Part shown: one piece after another, positions 26,383 through 34,509 of the stretch
Layout of the letters: every line of letters begins with the position of its first letter
Position numbering within the stretch: the stretch's first letter is position 1
Source of the DNA: Bin5 sp022827195
Lineage (GTDB): Bacteria; Chloroflexota; Anaerolineae; Caldilineales; Caldilineaceae
DNA: 64,000 nucleotides
Direction: 5' to 3'
Assembly: GCA_965208275.1 (NCBI GenBank)
Contig: OZ242331.1
Location: 4,092,001-4,156,000, forward strand
Notes under the pieces: model-generated
Told to the model about the DNA's origin: nothing
Databases searched by the model: none
The model's input: the letters and a program-made list of their open reading frames with translations, nothing else
Made by a program: the position numbers and the translations under genes

Positions 26383-27186
26383 ATGATCCACCTCGCCTCG
26401 GTTGAGAAGCGGCCCTCCTTTCCCCGGGAGGAAAGATTTCCTTACAATGTACCGGTCATCGCGCAGCTGGAGCAGGTGCGTTTCGCAGCGCCGGTGACGA
26501 TCCTTGTCGGCGAGAACGGCAGTGGGAAATCGACCTTTCTGGAGGCGATTGCCACGGGCGTGGGGTTGCCGACGGTGGGCGCGGAGGAGGCGGGGCGCGA
26601 TCCGTCGCTGGCGGATGTGCGCCAGCTGTCCAGACATCTGCGCCTGGGTTGGAAGAGAAAGACGGGGCGGGGGTTCTATCTGCGGGCGGAGGACTTTTTC
26701 GGCTTTGCCAAGCGTATCGCGCAGATGGAGGCGGAGCTGCAGGCGGAGATGGCCGGCGTGGACGCGGAGTACGCGGGCCGCTCCGAATTCGCCAAGGGGT
26801 TGGCGAAGATGCCCTACGCCGGCCAGCTGGCTGCGATCAAGGAGTGCTACGGCGAGGGGCTGGACGGCCGCTCGCACGGGGAGGCGTTCCTGGCGCTGTT
26901 TCAAGCCCGCTTCGCGCCGGACGGCCTCTATCTGCTGGACGAGCCGGAGGCGCCGCTCTCGCCGCTGCGCCAGGTTGGGTTGCTGGCGCTGCTGAAGGAG
27001 ATGGTGGCACTGGAGGCGCAGTTCGTCATCGCGACGCATTCGCCGATCCTGATGGCGTACCCCGGCGCGACGATCCTGGATTTTGACCGTTCGCCGCCGC
27101 AGGCCGTGGCGTGGGATACGTTGGAGCACGTCAGCGTGACGCGAGGGTTTTTGAACGATCCAGAACTGTACCTGAACCATCTCTAG
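26383..27186 (+). CDS. AAA/ABC-type predicted ATPase
   Basis: Stand-alone P-loop ATPase of the COG3910-like group, 267 aa. Walker A is TILVGENGSGKSTFLEAI (about 39-56), Walker B is LYLLDEPEAPLSP (about 184-196), and the switch His lies in FVIATHSPILMAYPGA. The ABC signature is degenerate, as in this group. It is probably cytosolic. It is inserted between the FAD and Fe-S/Mo subunits of the hydroxylase, an unusual position. It could assist cofactor insertion or simply be a passenger brought with the repeat on its left. Function is unknown. Confidence 0.85.
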   Translation: MIHLASVEKRPSFPREERFPYNVPVIAQLEQVRFAAPVTILVGENGSGKSTFLEAIATGVGLPTVGAEEAGRDPSLADVRQLSRHLRLGWKRKTGRGFYLRAEDFFGFAKRIAQMEAELQAEMAGVDAEYAGRSEFAKGLAKMPYAGQLAAIKECYGEGLDGRSHGEAFLALFQARFAPDGLYLLDEPEAPLSPLRQVGLLALLKEMVALEAQFVIATHSPILMAYPGATILDFDRSPPQAVAWDTLEHVSVTRGFLNDPELYLNHL

Positions 27187-27253
27187 CCGCAGTTTCGCGC
27201 GGCCGACCGCCGGCCGCTTTTCACCGATGTCTAGGGGAAACAGGAGCAGCGTT

Positions 27254-30200
27254 GTGAAGGAACTGAGACTGACTGTCAACGGCACGAAGCAGGTCCTCGA
27301 CGTGGCGCCCAGCCGCTTTCTGGCGGAGGTCCTGCGCTACGACCTGGGGCTGACCGGCACGAAGATCGGGTGCGATGAGGCGGAGTGCGGCTGCTGCACG
27401 GTGATTGTCGACGGCCAATCGGTCGACTCGTGCATCTACCCGGCGTTCAAGGCGCAGGGGACGGATGTGCTGACGATCGAGGGGCTAGCACAGACACGGC
27501 AGGGGGAGGAGGCGCTGGAATTGCACCCGCTGCAGTCGGCCTTTGTCGAGCACGGAGCGACGCAGTGCGGATTCTGCACGCCCGGTTTCATCATGCAGGC
27601 GAAGACGTTGCTGGACGAGAACCCAAAGCCGAGCGACGTCGAGATCAAGGAGTGTTTGAAAGATACCTACTGCCGCTGCACCGGCTACCAGGCGATCATC
27701 AGTTCGGTGAAGGCGGCGGGCGTGTTTATGCGTACGGGCCGGATGGCGGAGGCGGAGCTGCCGGAGGTGATGGAGCCGCTGTTGCAGATCGGGCAGCCAT
27801 ACGCGCGGCCGGACGCGGTTGACAAGGTGACGGGCGCGGCGCTGTATACGGACGACTACAACTTCGAGGGGATGCTCTTCGGGGCGACGCTGCGCAGCGA
27901 ACATCCGCACGCGCGCATCGTCAGGGTCAACACGGAGAGGGCGCGCGCGCTGGCGGGCGTGCACGCGGTGCTGACACACGCCGATGTGCCGGGCGACCCG
28001 CGCCACGGCTTGGTGGAAAACGACTGGCCGGTCTTTGCCGGGGGCGCGTATCCGGCGCGCTACGTGGGCGATGCGATTGCGCTGGTGGCGGCGGAGACGG
28101 CGGAGATCGCACGGCAGGCGCTGCCGCTGATCGATGTGGAGTACGATGTTCTGGAGGCGGTGACCGACCCGCGCGATGCCTTGAAGCCGGATGCACCGCA
28201 GCTGCACCCGGACCGCGCCGGCGGAAACCTGATCAAGCACATCAAGGTGCGGCAAGGCGAGGTGAAGCAGGGCTTCGCCGAGGCGGACGTAGTCGTGGAG
28301 CGCACCTACCGTACGCCGATGACGGAGCATGCCTTCCTGGAGCCGGAGTGTGCGGTGGCGGTGCCGGCCGGGTACGTTGCGACGGCGTCCGACGGCCGCG
28401 GGAGGAACCTGGAGGGCACACCGCTGCCGGGCGAGGCCTACGAGAAGCTGACCGTCTACGTGGGCAGTCAGATCCCCTACAGCGACAGGCGGCAGGTGGC
28501 GAAGAGCCTGGGCTTGGAGGACGAGGCGGTGCGGGTGACCGGCACGCTGATGGGCGGCGGGTTCGGCGGCAAGGAGGACATCGCCGGGCAGATACACGCC
28601 GCGCTGGCGGCGCAGGTGACGGGGCGCCCGGTCAAGGTCCTGTACAGCCGGCAGGAGAGCCTGATCTTCCACCCCAAACGTCATGCCACCATCATCCGCA
28701 TCAAGACGGGGGCCAGACGCGACGGCAGTCTGGTGGCGGTGGAGGCGGAGCTCTACGGCGACAGCGGCGCGTACGCGAGCCTGGGCGAAAAGGTGATGAC
28801 GCGGGCGACGACGCACGCGACAGGCCCATACACATTGCCGCACGCCAAGATCGACTGCTACGCGATGTACACCAACAACGCGCCGAGCGGCGCGTTCCGC
28901 GGTTTCGGCGTGACGCAGTCGGCCTTTGCGATCGAGAGCAACATGGACATCCTGGCGGCCGAGCTGGGGATGGACCCGGCAGAGTTGCGGCGCAAGAATG
29001 TGATGCGCGTGGGCACGACAACCGCGACGGGCCAGGAGTTGCGCGAGAGCGTGGGGATGCTCGAATGTTTCGACAAGGTGGAAGCTGAGGTCAGAAACTC
29101 AGTGGATAGCTGCCAGGGGGGAGTGAATGGTAAGGGGTCCTTGTCTGTGAGCCCCTGGTCTCCCGTTCAGGTGGGCAGCAAACGGTATGCCTGGGGCATC
29201 GCGGCCGGCTACAAGAACACCGGGCTGGGCGGGGGCGCGCCGGACAAGGCGGAAGCGGAGGTGGAGGTCTTCGCGGACGGGACCGCGGCGATCCGCACGA
29301 GCAGCGCGGAGATGGGACAGAACCTGGTGGGGGTGCTGGCGGCCTGTACGGCGCAGGAGCTGGGTTTGCCGTTCGACAAGGTGCGCGTCACGGTGATGGA
29401 CACCGACGTGACGCCCGACGGCGGCCCGTCGACCGCGAGCCGGCAGACCTATGTGAGCGGCAACGCGGCGCGGCTGGCGGCGCGGGCGATGCGCCAGCAG
29501 ATGCAGAACGTGCTGGCTGAGAAATTCGACACGCACCCCGAGGTGATCGCCTTCCACGAGGGGCTGGCGTACGTGGATGAGAGACGGCTGGCGCAGATGC
29601 ACGGGGCGGCGCTGCCGGTGGAGGGCGCGAACGGCAGCGCCGGTGGGATCCTGCCAGGGTCGACGCGCAGCATTACCTTTGCCGACGCGGTGAACGCGCT
29701 GCTGGCTGAGAACCGGTTGCCGAAGCTGCGCTACGAGTACTGGGCGCCGCAGACGCAGCCGCTGGGAACGGGCGGTGACATGCATTTTGCCTTTTCGTAT
29801 GCGGTGCACGCGGCGCTGGTGAGCGTGGATACGGACACGGGCGAGGTGGCGGTGGAGCGGGTGGTGTCCGCCCACGACGTGGGACGGGCAATCAATCCGC
29901 AGAGCCTTCTGGGACAGATCGAGGGCGGCATCGTGATGGGGATCGGCAACGCGCTGACCGAGCACTATATCGTCGAGAAGGGCATTCCCTGGACGGAGCG
30001 GCTGGGGCAGTACAAGATGCCGGGAATCAAGATGACGCCGAAGATGGACAGCTACATTGTCGAGCATCCGACCGCGGACGGGCCGTACGGCGCCAAGGGT
30101 GTGGGGGAGATCAGCTCGATTCCGATCAGCCCGGCGATCACGAACGCGATCTACAATGCGGTTGGCGTGCGCTGCCTGGCGCTGCCGGTGGACCAGGACG

Positions 30201-30265
30201 CGCTGCTGCTGGCGATGCACGCGGGAGCGCGGGAGATCGAAGGGCATTGGGGGGAGAGTTTCTAG
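27254..30265 (+). CDS. Fe-S/molybdopterin hydroxylase large subunit (YgfN-like)
   Basis: Fused [2Fe-2S] and Mo subunits of a xanthine-dehydrogenase-family enzyme, 1003 aa from GTG 27254. AGGAG seven bases upstream makes this the likelier start than ATG 27227. Cys40, 45, 48 and 60 bind the plant-type cluster; QCGFCTPGF and CRCTGY bind the second. The Mo domains follow from about residue 170: GRPVKVLYSRQES, GGGFGGKED, GAFRGFGVTQ and the catalytic-Glu segment GAKGVGEISS. The fusion is the arrangement of E. coli YgfN. Residues about 615-640 contain a Ser/Gly-rich stretch not expected in the family. It likely hydroxylates purines or related heterocycles; selenium dependence is suggested only by the YqeC homologue nearby. 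Confidence 0.88.
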   Translation: MKELRLTVNGTKQVLDVAPSRFLAEVLRYDLGLTGTKIGCDEAECGCCTVIVDGQSVDSCIYPAFKAQGTDVLTIEGLAQTRQGEEALELHPLQSAFVEHGATQCGFCTPGFIMQAKTLLDENPKPSDVEIKECLKDTYCRCTGYQAIISSVKAAGVFMRTGRMAEAELPEVMEPLLQIGQPYARPDAVDKVTGAALYTDDYNFEGMLFGATLRSEHPHARIVRVNTERARALAGVHAVLTHADVPGDPRHGLVENDWPVFAGGAYPARYVGDAIALVAAETAEIARQALPLIDVEYDVLEAVTDPRDALKPDAPQLHPDRAGGNLIKHIKVRQGEVKQGFAEADVVVERTYRTPMTEHAFLEPECAVAVPAGYVATASDGRGRNLEGTPLPGEAYEKLTVYVGSQIPYSDRRQVAKSLGLEDEAVRVTGTLMGGGFGGKEDIAGQIHAALAAQVTGRPVKVLYSRQESLIFHPKRHATIIRIKTGARRDGSLVAVEAELYGDSGAYASLGEKVMTRATTHATGPYTLPHAKIDCYAMYTNNAPSGAFRGFGVTQSAFAIESNMDILAAELGMDPAELRRKNVMRVGTTTATGQELRESVGMLECFDKVEAEVRNSVDSCQGGVNGKGSLSVSPWSPVQVGSKRYAWGIAAGYKNTGLGGGAPDKAEAEVEVFADGTAAIRTSSAEMGQNLVGVLAACTAQELGLPFDKVRVTVMDTDVTPDGGPSTASRQTYVSGNAARLAARAMRQQMQNVLAEKFDTHPEVIAFHEGLAYVDERRLAQMHGAALPVEGANGSAGGILPGSTRSITFADAVNALLAENRLPKLRYEYWAPQTQPLGTGGDMHFAFSYAVHAALVSVDTDTGEVAVERVVSAHDVGRAINPQSLLGQIEGGIVMGIGNALTEHYIVEKGIPWTERLGQYKMPGIKMTPKMDSYIVEHPTADGPYGAKGVGEISSIPISPAITNAIYNAVGVRCLALPVDQDALLLAMHAGAREIEGHWGESF

Positions 30266-30387
30266 TTTTCAGTTCTTGGCTTTAAGTTTTTCGTCGCGGT
30301 GATGCGTTGCGGCTGAGGGCAGGGACAGGTTGAAATTGCTATTCGATTGAGCGCGTTCGGTTCTCTCTTCGGCCGGACGGATTTCGG
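30266..30387. other. intergenic region with partial composite repeat
   Basis: Begins with AGTTTTCAGTTCTTGGC directly after the stop, as other repeat copies do, but the right half is not recognisably repeat-derived. Confidence 0.4.
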
Positions 30388-30777
30388 ATGGAACGACCCC
30401 ATATCTTGCTGATAACGACCGACCAGCAGCGCCTTGACGCCGCGGGAGAGGCCGCGCCGTCGTTTATGCGCACGCCCCATTTCGATCACCTGATACGGGA
30501 AGGCATCAACTTGAACGCGGCCTACGGCGGTAGGATAGATACATTGATCCGGCGCATCATCGAGTTCCTGATGTCATTTCCGGCGATTCCTCTATGGGCG
30601 GCGCTGGCTGCGGCGATGCCGGCCAATTGGTCCCCATTACAACGCTTCTTCACAATCTCGGTGATTCTCTCACTGATCGAGTGGACCGGCTTGGCGAGGC
30701 AGGTCCGGGCCAAAGTGTTGTCCCACCGGGAGATGGAATACTCGCTTCTAGGTTTTGGTGACGGAGGCGGGTCGTAA
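30388..30777 (+). pseudogene. chimeric remnant: sulfatase N terminus joined to peptide ABC permease
   Basis: An open frame of 129 codons made of two unrelated pieces. Residues 1 to about 48 are the start of an arylsulfatase: HILLITTDQQRLDAAG, then TPHFDHLIREGINLNAAYG, the metal-binding beginning but without the formylglycine motif. From about residue 50 the sequence is an internal part of a DppC/OppC-type peptide-transporter permease: IEFLMSFPAIPLWAALAAAM and TGLARQVRAKVLSHREMEY. The junction lies near 30531. Neither half could work alone. It looks like a deletion that fused a sulfatase to a transporter operon, or an assembly join. Confidence 0.8.
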
Positions 30778-30819
30778 AGGCAGGCGAGACGACCGCGATT
30801 CCTGCGCGCAGCGCGCGCA

Positions 30820-30843
30820 AAGTCCCGCTGTCGAACGGGACTT
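30820..30843 (+). terminator. 8-bp perfect hairpin before yqeC-mocA
   Basis: AAGTCCCG (30820-30827) pairs exactly with CGGGACTT (30836-30843) around an 8-base loop. No T-run follows, so it could be a leader structure of the next gene rather than a terminator. Confidence 0.45.
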
Positions 30844-30866
30844 GGATTGGACGCTTGAGACGCCCC

Positions 30867-32273
30867 ATGCAACTTCATCATGCTCTGCGGCTGCCGGCGG
30901 ACGCTCTTTCGGTGGTCACGCTCGTGGGCGCGGGCGGCAAGACGAGCGCGCTCTTCCGACTGGGCGAGGAGGTCCGGGCCGCGGGCCGGCGCGTCGTCAC
31001 CACGACGACGACGCGTATCTTCACATCACAGGCGATGCAGGCCCCGGTCCGCCTGGTCGTCGACGCGCACGGAAAGGGCGCGATCGACTGGGCCGCGCTC
31101 GAGGCTGAGCTGGCGCGGCACGGGCACTGCCTGGTGGCGGCTTCGCTTTCCGGCGTCAAGAGCGAAGGGTTGCCGCCGGCAACTGTTGATGCGCTGGCGG
31201 CGCGCGCGGGTGAACTCGGCATCGGGTTGATCGCGGTCGAAGGCGACGGCAGCCGGCGGCGGCCGGTGAAGGCGCCGGCGTCGCACGAGCCGGTCATCCC
31301 CGACTGCACAACCCACCTTGTGCCGGTCGCGGGACTGGACGGGCTGGGGCTGCCGCTGGACGAGCCATATATACACCGGCCCGAACGGGTGCGGGCGCTG
31401 CTGGCGGAAACGGACCCGTCGACGCGCCTGACGCCGCGCATGCTCGCCCGGCTCCTGGTCGAACCCTATGCGCCGGGAGAGGGAACGGCGGACGGCAGCA
31501 CGCGCCGGCCCCCGGGCGCGAGGCTGGTCGCCCTTCTGAACAAAGCCGAGGACGCGCCCAGGCTGGCGGCTGCGCGGCAGATCGCACACCGGCTGATGCA
31601 GCAGCACCAGCCGGCGCTGATCGGCGCGGTCGGGCCGCAGAGCCGGACCGCGGTACGCGAGCGTTGGGGACCGGCCGCCGCCATCGTACTGGCCGCGGGA
31701 GAAAGCCGGCGCATGGGGCAGCCGAAACAACTGCTGCGCTGGCAGGGCGAGCCATTGGTGACGCGTGCCGCCCGCAGCGCGCTGGAGAGCGGCGCATCGG
31801 AAACGTTTGTGATCACCGGCGCGGTCAGCGAGCAGGTGGAGGCCGCGCTGGAGCCCCTGCGCCGCGAAGCCGGAGGTCGTCTGCGTACCATTTTCAACCC
31901 AGCGTGGCAAGATGGCCAGGCAGGCTCGGTGCGCGCGGCGGTGGAGGCGCTGCCGGCCGCATGCGAGGCGGCCCTGTTCCTGCCGGTGGACCAGCCGCGC
32001 CTGCCGGCGGCGCTGCTGAGGCGGCTATGGCAGAACTGGCGCGCCGGCAACGACTTGGCGGCTGTGGCTGTAGACGGCGCCATCCGCGGCGCGCCCGCCC
32101 TGTTCGACCGGCGCTTCTTCGGCCAGTTGAGCCAAGTCCAGGGAGACCGGGGTGGGGGTGCGCTGCTGCGGCAGCACGTGGCAGAGGTCAGCGCGATCGA
32201 GACACCAGTCGAGTGGCTGACCGACGTGGACACGCCGGAGGATTGGCGGGCGGCGCTGGAAGGCAGTTCGTGA
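30867..32273 (+). CDS. YqeC-MocA fusion (Mo hydroxylase maturation)
   Basis: Fused maturation factor, 468 aa from ATG 30867 (TTG 30855 is an alternative). Residues 1 to about 255 match YqeC, a protein associated with selenium-dependent Mo hydroxylases: VTLVGAGGKTSALFRLGEEV, VTTTTTRIF and VEGDGSRRRPVKAPASHEPV. Residues about 268-465 match MocA, the CTP:molybdopterin cytidylyltransferase: IVLAAGESRRMGQPKQLLRW, FNPAWQDGQAGSVRAAV, LPVDQPRLP and DVDTPEDW. In E. coli yqeC and mocA (ygfJ) are separate genes of the same island. Fusion supports a joint role in making the cytosine-dinucleotide cofactor of the hydroxylase 0.6 kb upstream. Confidence 0.9.
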   Translation: MQLHHALRLPADALSVVTLVGAGGKTSALFRLGEEVRAAGRRVVTTTTTRIFTSQAMQAPVRLVVDAHGKGAIDWAALEAELARHGHCLVAASLSGVKSEGLPPATVDALAARAGELGIGLIAVEGDGSRRRPVKAPASHEPVIPDCTTHLVPVAGLDGLGLPLDEPYIHRPERVRALLAETDPSTRLTPRMLARLLVEPYAPGEGTADGSTRRPPGARLVALLNKAEDAPRLAAARQIAHRLMQQHQPALIGAVGPQSRTAVRERWGPAAAIVLAAGESRRMGQPKQLLRWQGEPLVTRAARSALESGASETFVITGAVSEQVEAALEPLRREAGGRLRTIFNPAWQDGQAGSVRAAVEALPAACEAALFLPVDQPRLPAALLRRLWQNWRAGNDLAAVAVDGAIRGAPALFDRRFFGQLSQVQGDRGGGALLRQHVAEVSAIETPVEWLTDVDTPEDWRAALEGSS

Positions 32274-32306
32274 TAGGGAGTGTTTTCGTCATTCCCGTAG
32301 CCGGCC

Positions 32307-32363
32307 AGATTGCCTGCCCCTGACCGGCCCAGAGGCAATCTTTCCATCTTTGCAAGGATGGAA
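32307..32363 (+). terminator. tandem hairpins after yqeC-mocA
   Basis: AGATTGCCT (32307-32315) pairs with AGGCAATCT (32333-32341). TTCCATC (32342-32348) pairs with GATGGAA (32357-32363). Outer CATTCC/GGAATG can extend the fold. No strong T-run, so the terminator role is tentative. Confidence 0.5.
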
Positions 32364-32415
32364 TGACTCGCTTGCCGGCCCTGTCCTGACGCCGGATCCG
32401 GGTGGTTTTCCCGCT

Positions 32416-32444
32416 TTGTGATGGCTGAGTGTATGGGATATACT
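32416..32444 (+). promoter_or_regulatory. sigma-70-type promoter for sugar ABC operon
   Basis: TTGTGA (32416-32421) and TATACT (32439-32444) with a 17-base spacer, about 190 bases before the binding-protein ATG. Confidence 0.6.
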
Positions 32445-32460
32445 TTCAATTCAAAAGTCA

Positions 32461-32469
32461 TTGTCACAA
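32461..32469. promoter_or_regulatory. possible operator palindrome
   Basis: TTGTCACAA is a perfect 9-base odd palindrome located about 17 bases after the -10 box, where a repressor could block transcription of a sugar-uptake operon. Short, so it may be chance. Confidence 0.3.
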
Positions 32470-32634
32470 ATCGAGTCAGGGGCCAGCTGATTGGATAACG
32501 GCTCTTTCACTGAAAGGGAGGCGTTAACGAAGACGAAGCTGGACTTTGAAGCGTAAAGGCTTAATCCTCACCCCTCTTGCTGCGCGACTCCACCCGGGTT
32601 GCGGGTCCGTGATTCAATCCAAAGGAGAAAAACG

Positions 32635-34002
32635 ATGGAAGAAGAGAGAAAGCATGGCTTGACTCGCCGCAACTTGCTGCGCCTTGGCGGTATGTCGGCA
32701 GCCGGGATGGTACTGGCCGCCTGCCCGGGTCCGCAAGAAACAGAGGGCGACGCGGCGGCGGATGCACCTTCGGCTGAACGCGGAAGTGTCAGCTTGTGGG
32801 TTGACTGGACGAACCTGGACCCGGCAATAGACACGATCAAGGAGATGGAGAGTTTCCAAGAGCACATTGGCAACTACGACCTGGTCTTCAAATCCGGCGT
32901 CCAGCTAGAAGAAAAGCTGGCCGCCCTGGCGGCAGGCGACCCGCCAGATCTCAACTCTTGCACCGGATATGTGGAGTTCTGGTCGCGGGGCGTGATTTTG
33001 CCCGTTGACGATCAGCTGGCCGGCAGCGCGCTGATCGACGAGGACGATCTGTTGACGAACCTGGTCCAGTCCACCGTATTCGACGGGCAGAAGATTGGCA
33101 TCGTCGGCATTGAATCCTACATCTGGTGGGGCATCAACTACAACCGCCGCCATGTGGAAGAGGCGGGCCTGGACCCGGACAATCCACCTGGAACGATCGA
33201 GGGGTGGTTGGAGTGGCAGAAAGAGATGACCATCTTTGACGATGCCGGCAACATGGAACGTGTAGGCTGGGACCCCTATGACGGTATGGCGCAGGAGCCG
33301 GACTACCCCGCCTTTGCCTTTGGGCTGAATTGGTGGAACGACGAGGAGCATACCTTCCACTTCGACGACGAGCGCATGGCGCAGGCCGCTGACACCTTTG
33401 GCGAATTCCACCGCATTGCCGGTCCGGACAACCTGGCCGGGATGCGCGGGGTTGACGGTCAGGGCTATTGGGGGGCCGCCTACAGGGCCGAAGTCCAGTC
33501 GGCGATTCTGCTTGGATACTGGGCTCCGGGTGAGACGACGCTGCTGGGACGGCCTGAGACGGCGGAGTCCAACATGGTGACGTGGGTGCCGGTACCGGCC
33601 AGCCGGGAGGGGACGAAGATGATGGCCACCGGGGCCCACATGATTCAGAGTTTCAAAGACAGCCCGAATATCGAAGCCGGGTTCAGGGTCAGCGAGTTTC
33701 TGACCGCCGACAGTGCTGCCCTGGACGCCATCTTTGCCGAGGTTGGCTGGCTTACGGGCAAGAAGTCTTACCTGGCAACCGTAGACCCTGATGCCTTCAA
33801 TGGCCTGGGCTGGTATTTGGATGCCCCGGACCAAGCTGATGAGTGGTTGATCGGTCGCCGCTGTCCGATCCACTGGTTCCTGAACGACGAATGGGCCGCC
33901 TTGCGGGAAGAGGTCTATCGCGGTATTACCCCGGCCGGGGAGGCGATGGCCGAGTTGCAAAAGCGGGCCGAAGAGGAGTATGCAGCGCAGGGTCTTGGGT
34001 AA
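32635..34002 (+). CDS. extracellular sugar-binding lipoprotein of ABC transporter
   Basis: Family 1 solute-binding protein, 455 aa. ATG 32635 is preceded by AAAGGAGAAAAACG. The N terminus combines a Tat-like TRRNLLRLGG with a lipobox VLAAC, so it is probably exported folded and lipid-anchored. The body has the expected pattern: VSLWVDWTNLDPAID, KSGVQLEEKLAALAAGDPPDL, WWGINYNRRHVEEAGLDP and a helical C-terminal lobe. It delivers a sugar or oligosaccharide to the two permeases downstream. The aldolase and FGGY kinase farther downstream suggest a pentose, deoxysugar or similar substrate. Confidence 0.9.
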   Translation: MEEERKHGLTRRNLLRLGGMSAAGMVLAACPGPQETEGDAAADAPSAERGSVSLWVDWTNLDPAIDTIKEMESFQEHIGNYDLVFKSGVQLEEKLAALAAGDPPDLNSCTGYVEFWSRGVILPVDDQLAGSALIDEDDLLTNLVQSTVFDGQKIGIVGIESYIWWGINYNRRHVEEAGLDPDNPPGTIEGWLEWQKEMTIFDDAGNMERVGWDPYDGMAQEPDYPAFAFGLNWWNDEEHTFHFDDERMAQAADTFGEFHRIAGPDNLAGMRGVDGQGYWGAAYRAEVQSAILLGYWAPGETTLLGRPETAESNMVTWVPVPASREGTKMMATGAHMIQSFKDSPNIEAGFRVSEFLTADSAALDAIFAEVGWLTGKKSYLATVDPDAFNGLGWYLDAPDQADEWLIGRRCPIHWFLNDEWAALREEVYRGITPAGEAMAELQKRAEEEYAAQGLG

Positions 34003-34509
34003 GCCGGTCTCCCTACCTTTGATTTCCAGGGCTGTCGGTCTGTCGCATGTTGATTGACCGGCTGACAGCCCGGTCTATAGCGGGATCAGAGAGAAGCCTG
34101 AACTCCTGTGGTATCGCCCCCGCGTGCCTTTGGCGGGAATCGGCGGGCCTGTCTGCAAGCGGCCGGTGGATGTCCGCTAACGGCATTCGGGCATGACAGG
34201 TATCCCGGGAGTTCGGGTTTCAACTTTCCTGGCATTGTATTTTTCGTACGAGGTCATTCGGTAAGGATTGCATCAATCCTGCCAGGCGGCCTCGGGCTTC
34301 CCGTTTCTCCTCATATTTGAAAGGGGCAGTCGTTGCAGGGCCTGTGACAGGCCTCCGGTTCATACGCGAACGGCTCTAGATCGCTGGCCGTTCGCCTGTT
34401 TTGTACGGCTGTTTGGATGAAATGCGTCGTTCCGGCAGTGTATCTTCTTTGCCGTTCGCCGCGAGCAGTTTTCCTAGGTCTCGGTATTGCGTTAGCGGAC
34501 GATTAACGG
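34003..34509. other. intergenic region between binding protein and permeases
   Basis: About 500 bases without a gene. A bulged hairpin GGGCTGTCGGTC (34029-34040) versus GACCGGCTGACAGCCC (34056-34071) follows the binding-protein gene, and a stronger one lies at 34366-34395. Such structures commonly stabilise the abundant binding-protein transcript and reduce permease expression. Confidence 0.5.
34366..34404 (+). terminator. rho-independent-like terminator/attenuator
   Basis: GCGAACGGC (34366-34374) pairs perfectly with GCCGTTCGC (34387-34395) and is followed by CTGTTTTGT. It sits about 110 bases before the first permease and could attenuate read-through from the binding-protein gene. Confidence 0.6.

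Larger units (their letters stand above)
32274..32634. other. intergenic region with hairpins and promoter
   Basis: No gene. It contains a tandem pair of hairpins after mocA (32307-32363) and the promoter and palindrome before the sugar-binding-protein gene, listed separately. Confidence 0.55.

Noticed and set aside
27485..28843. 452-codon minus-strand frame opposite the Mo hydroxylase
   Set aside because: Mirror-frame artefact in GC-rich coding DNA; the sense strand carries all Fe-S and Mo motifs.
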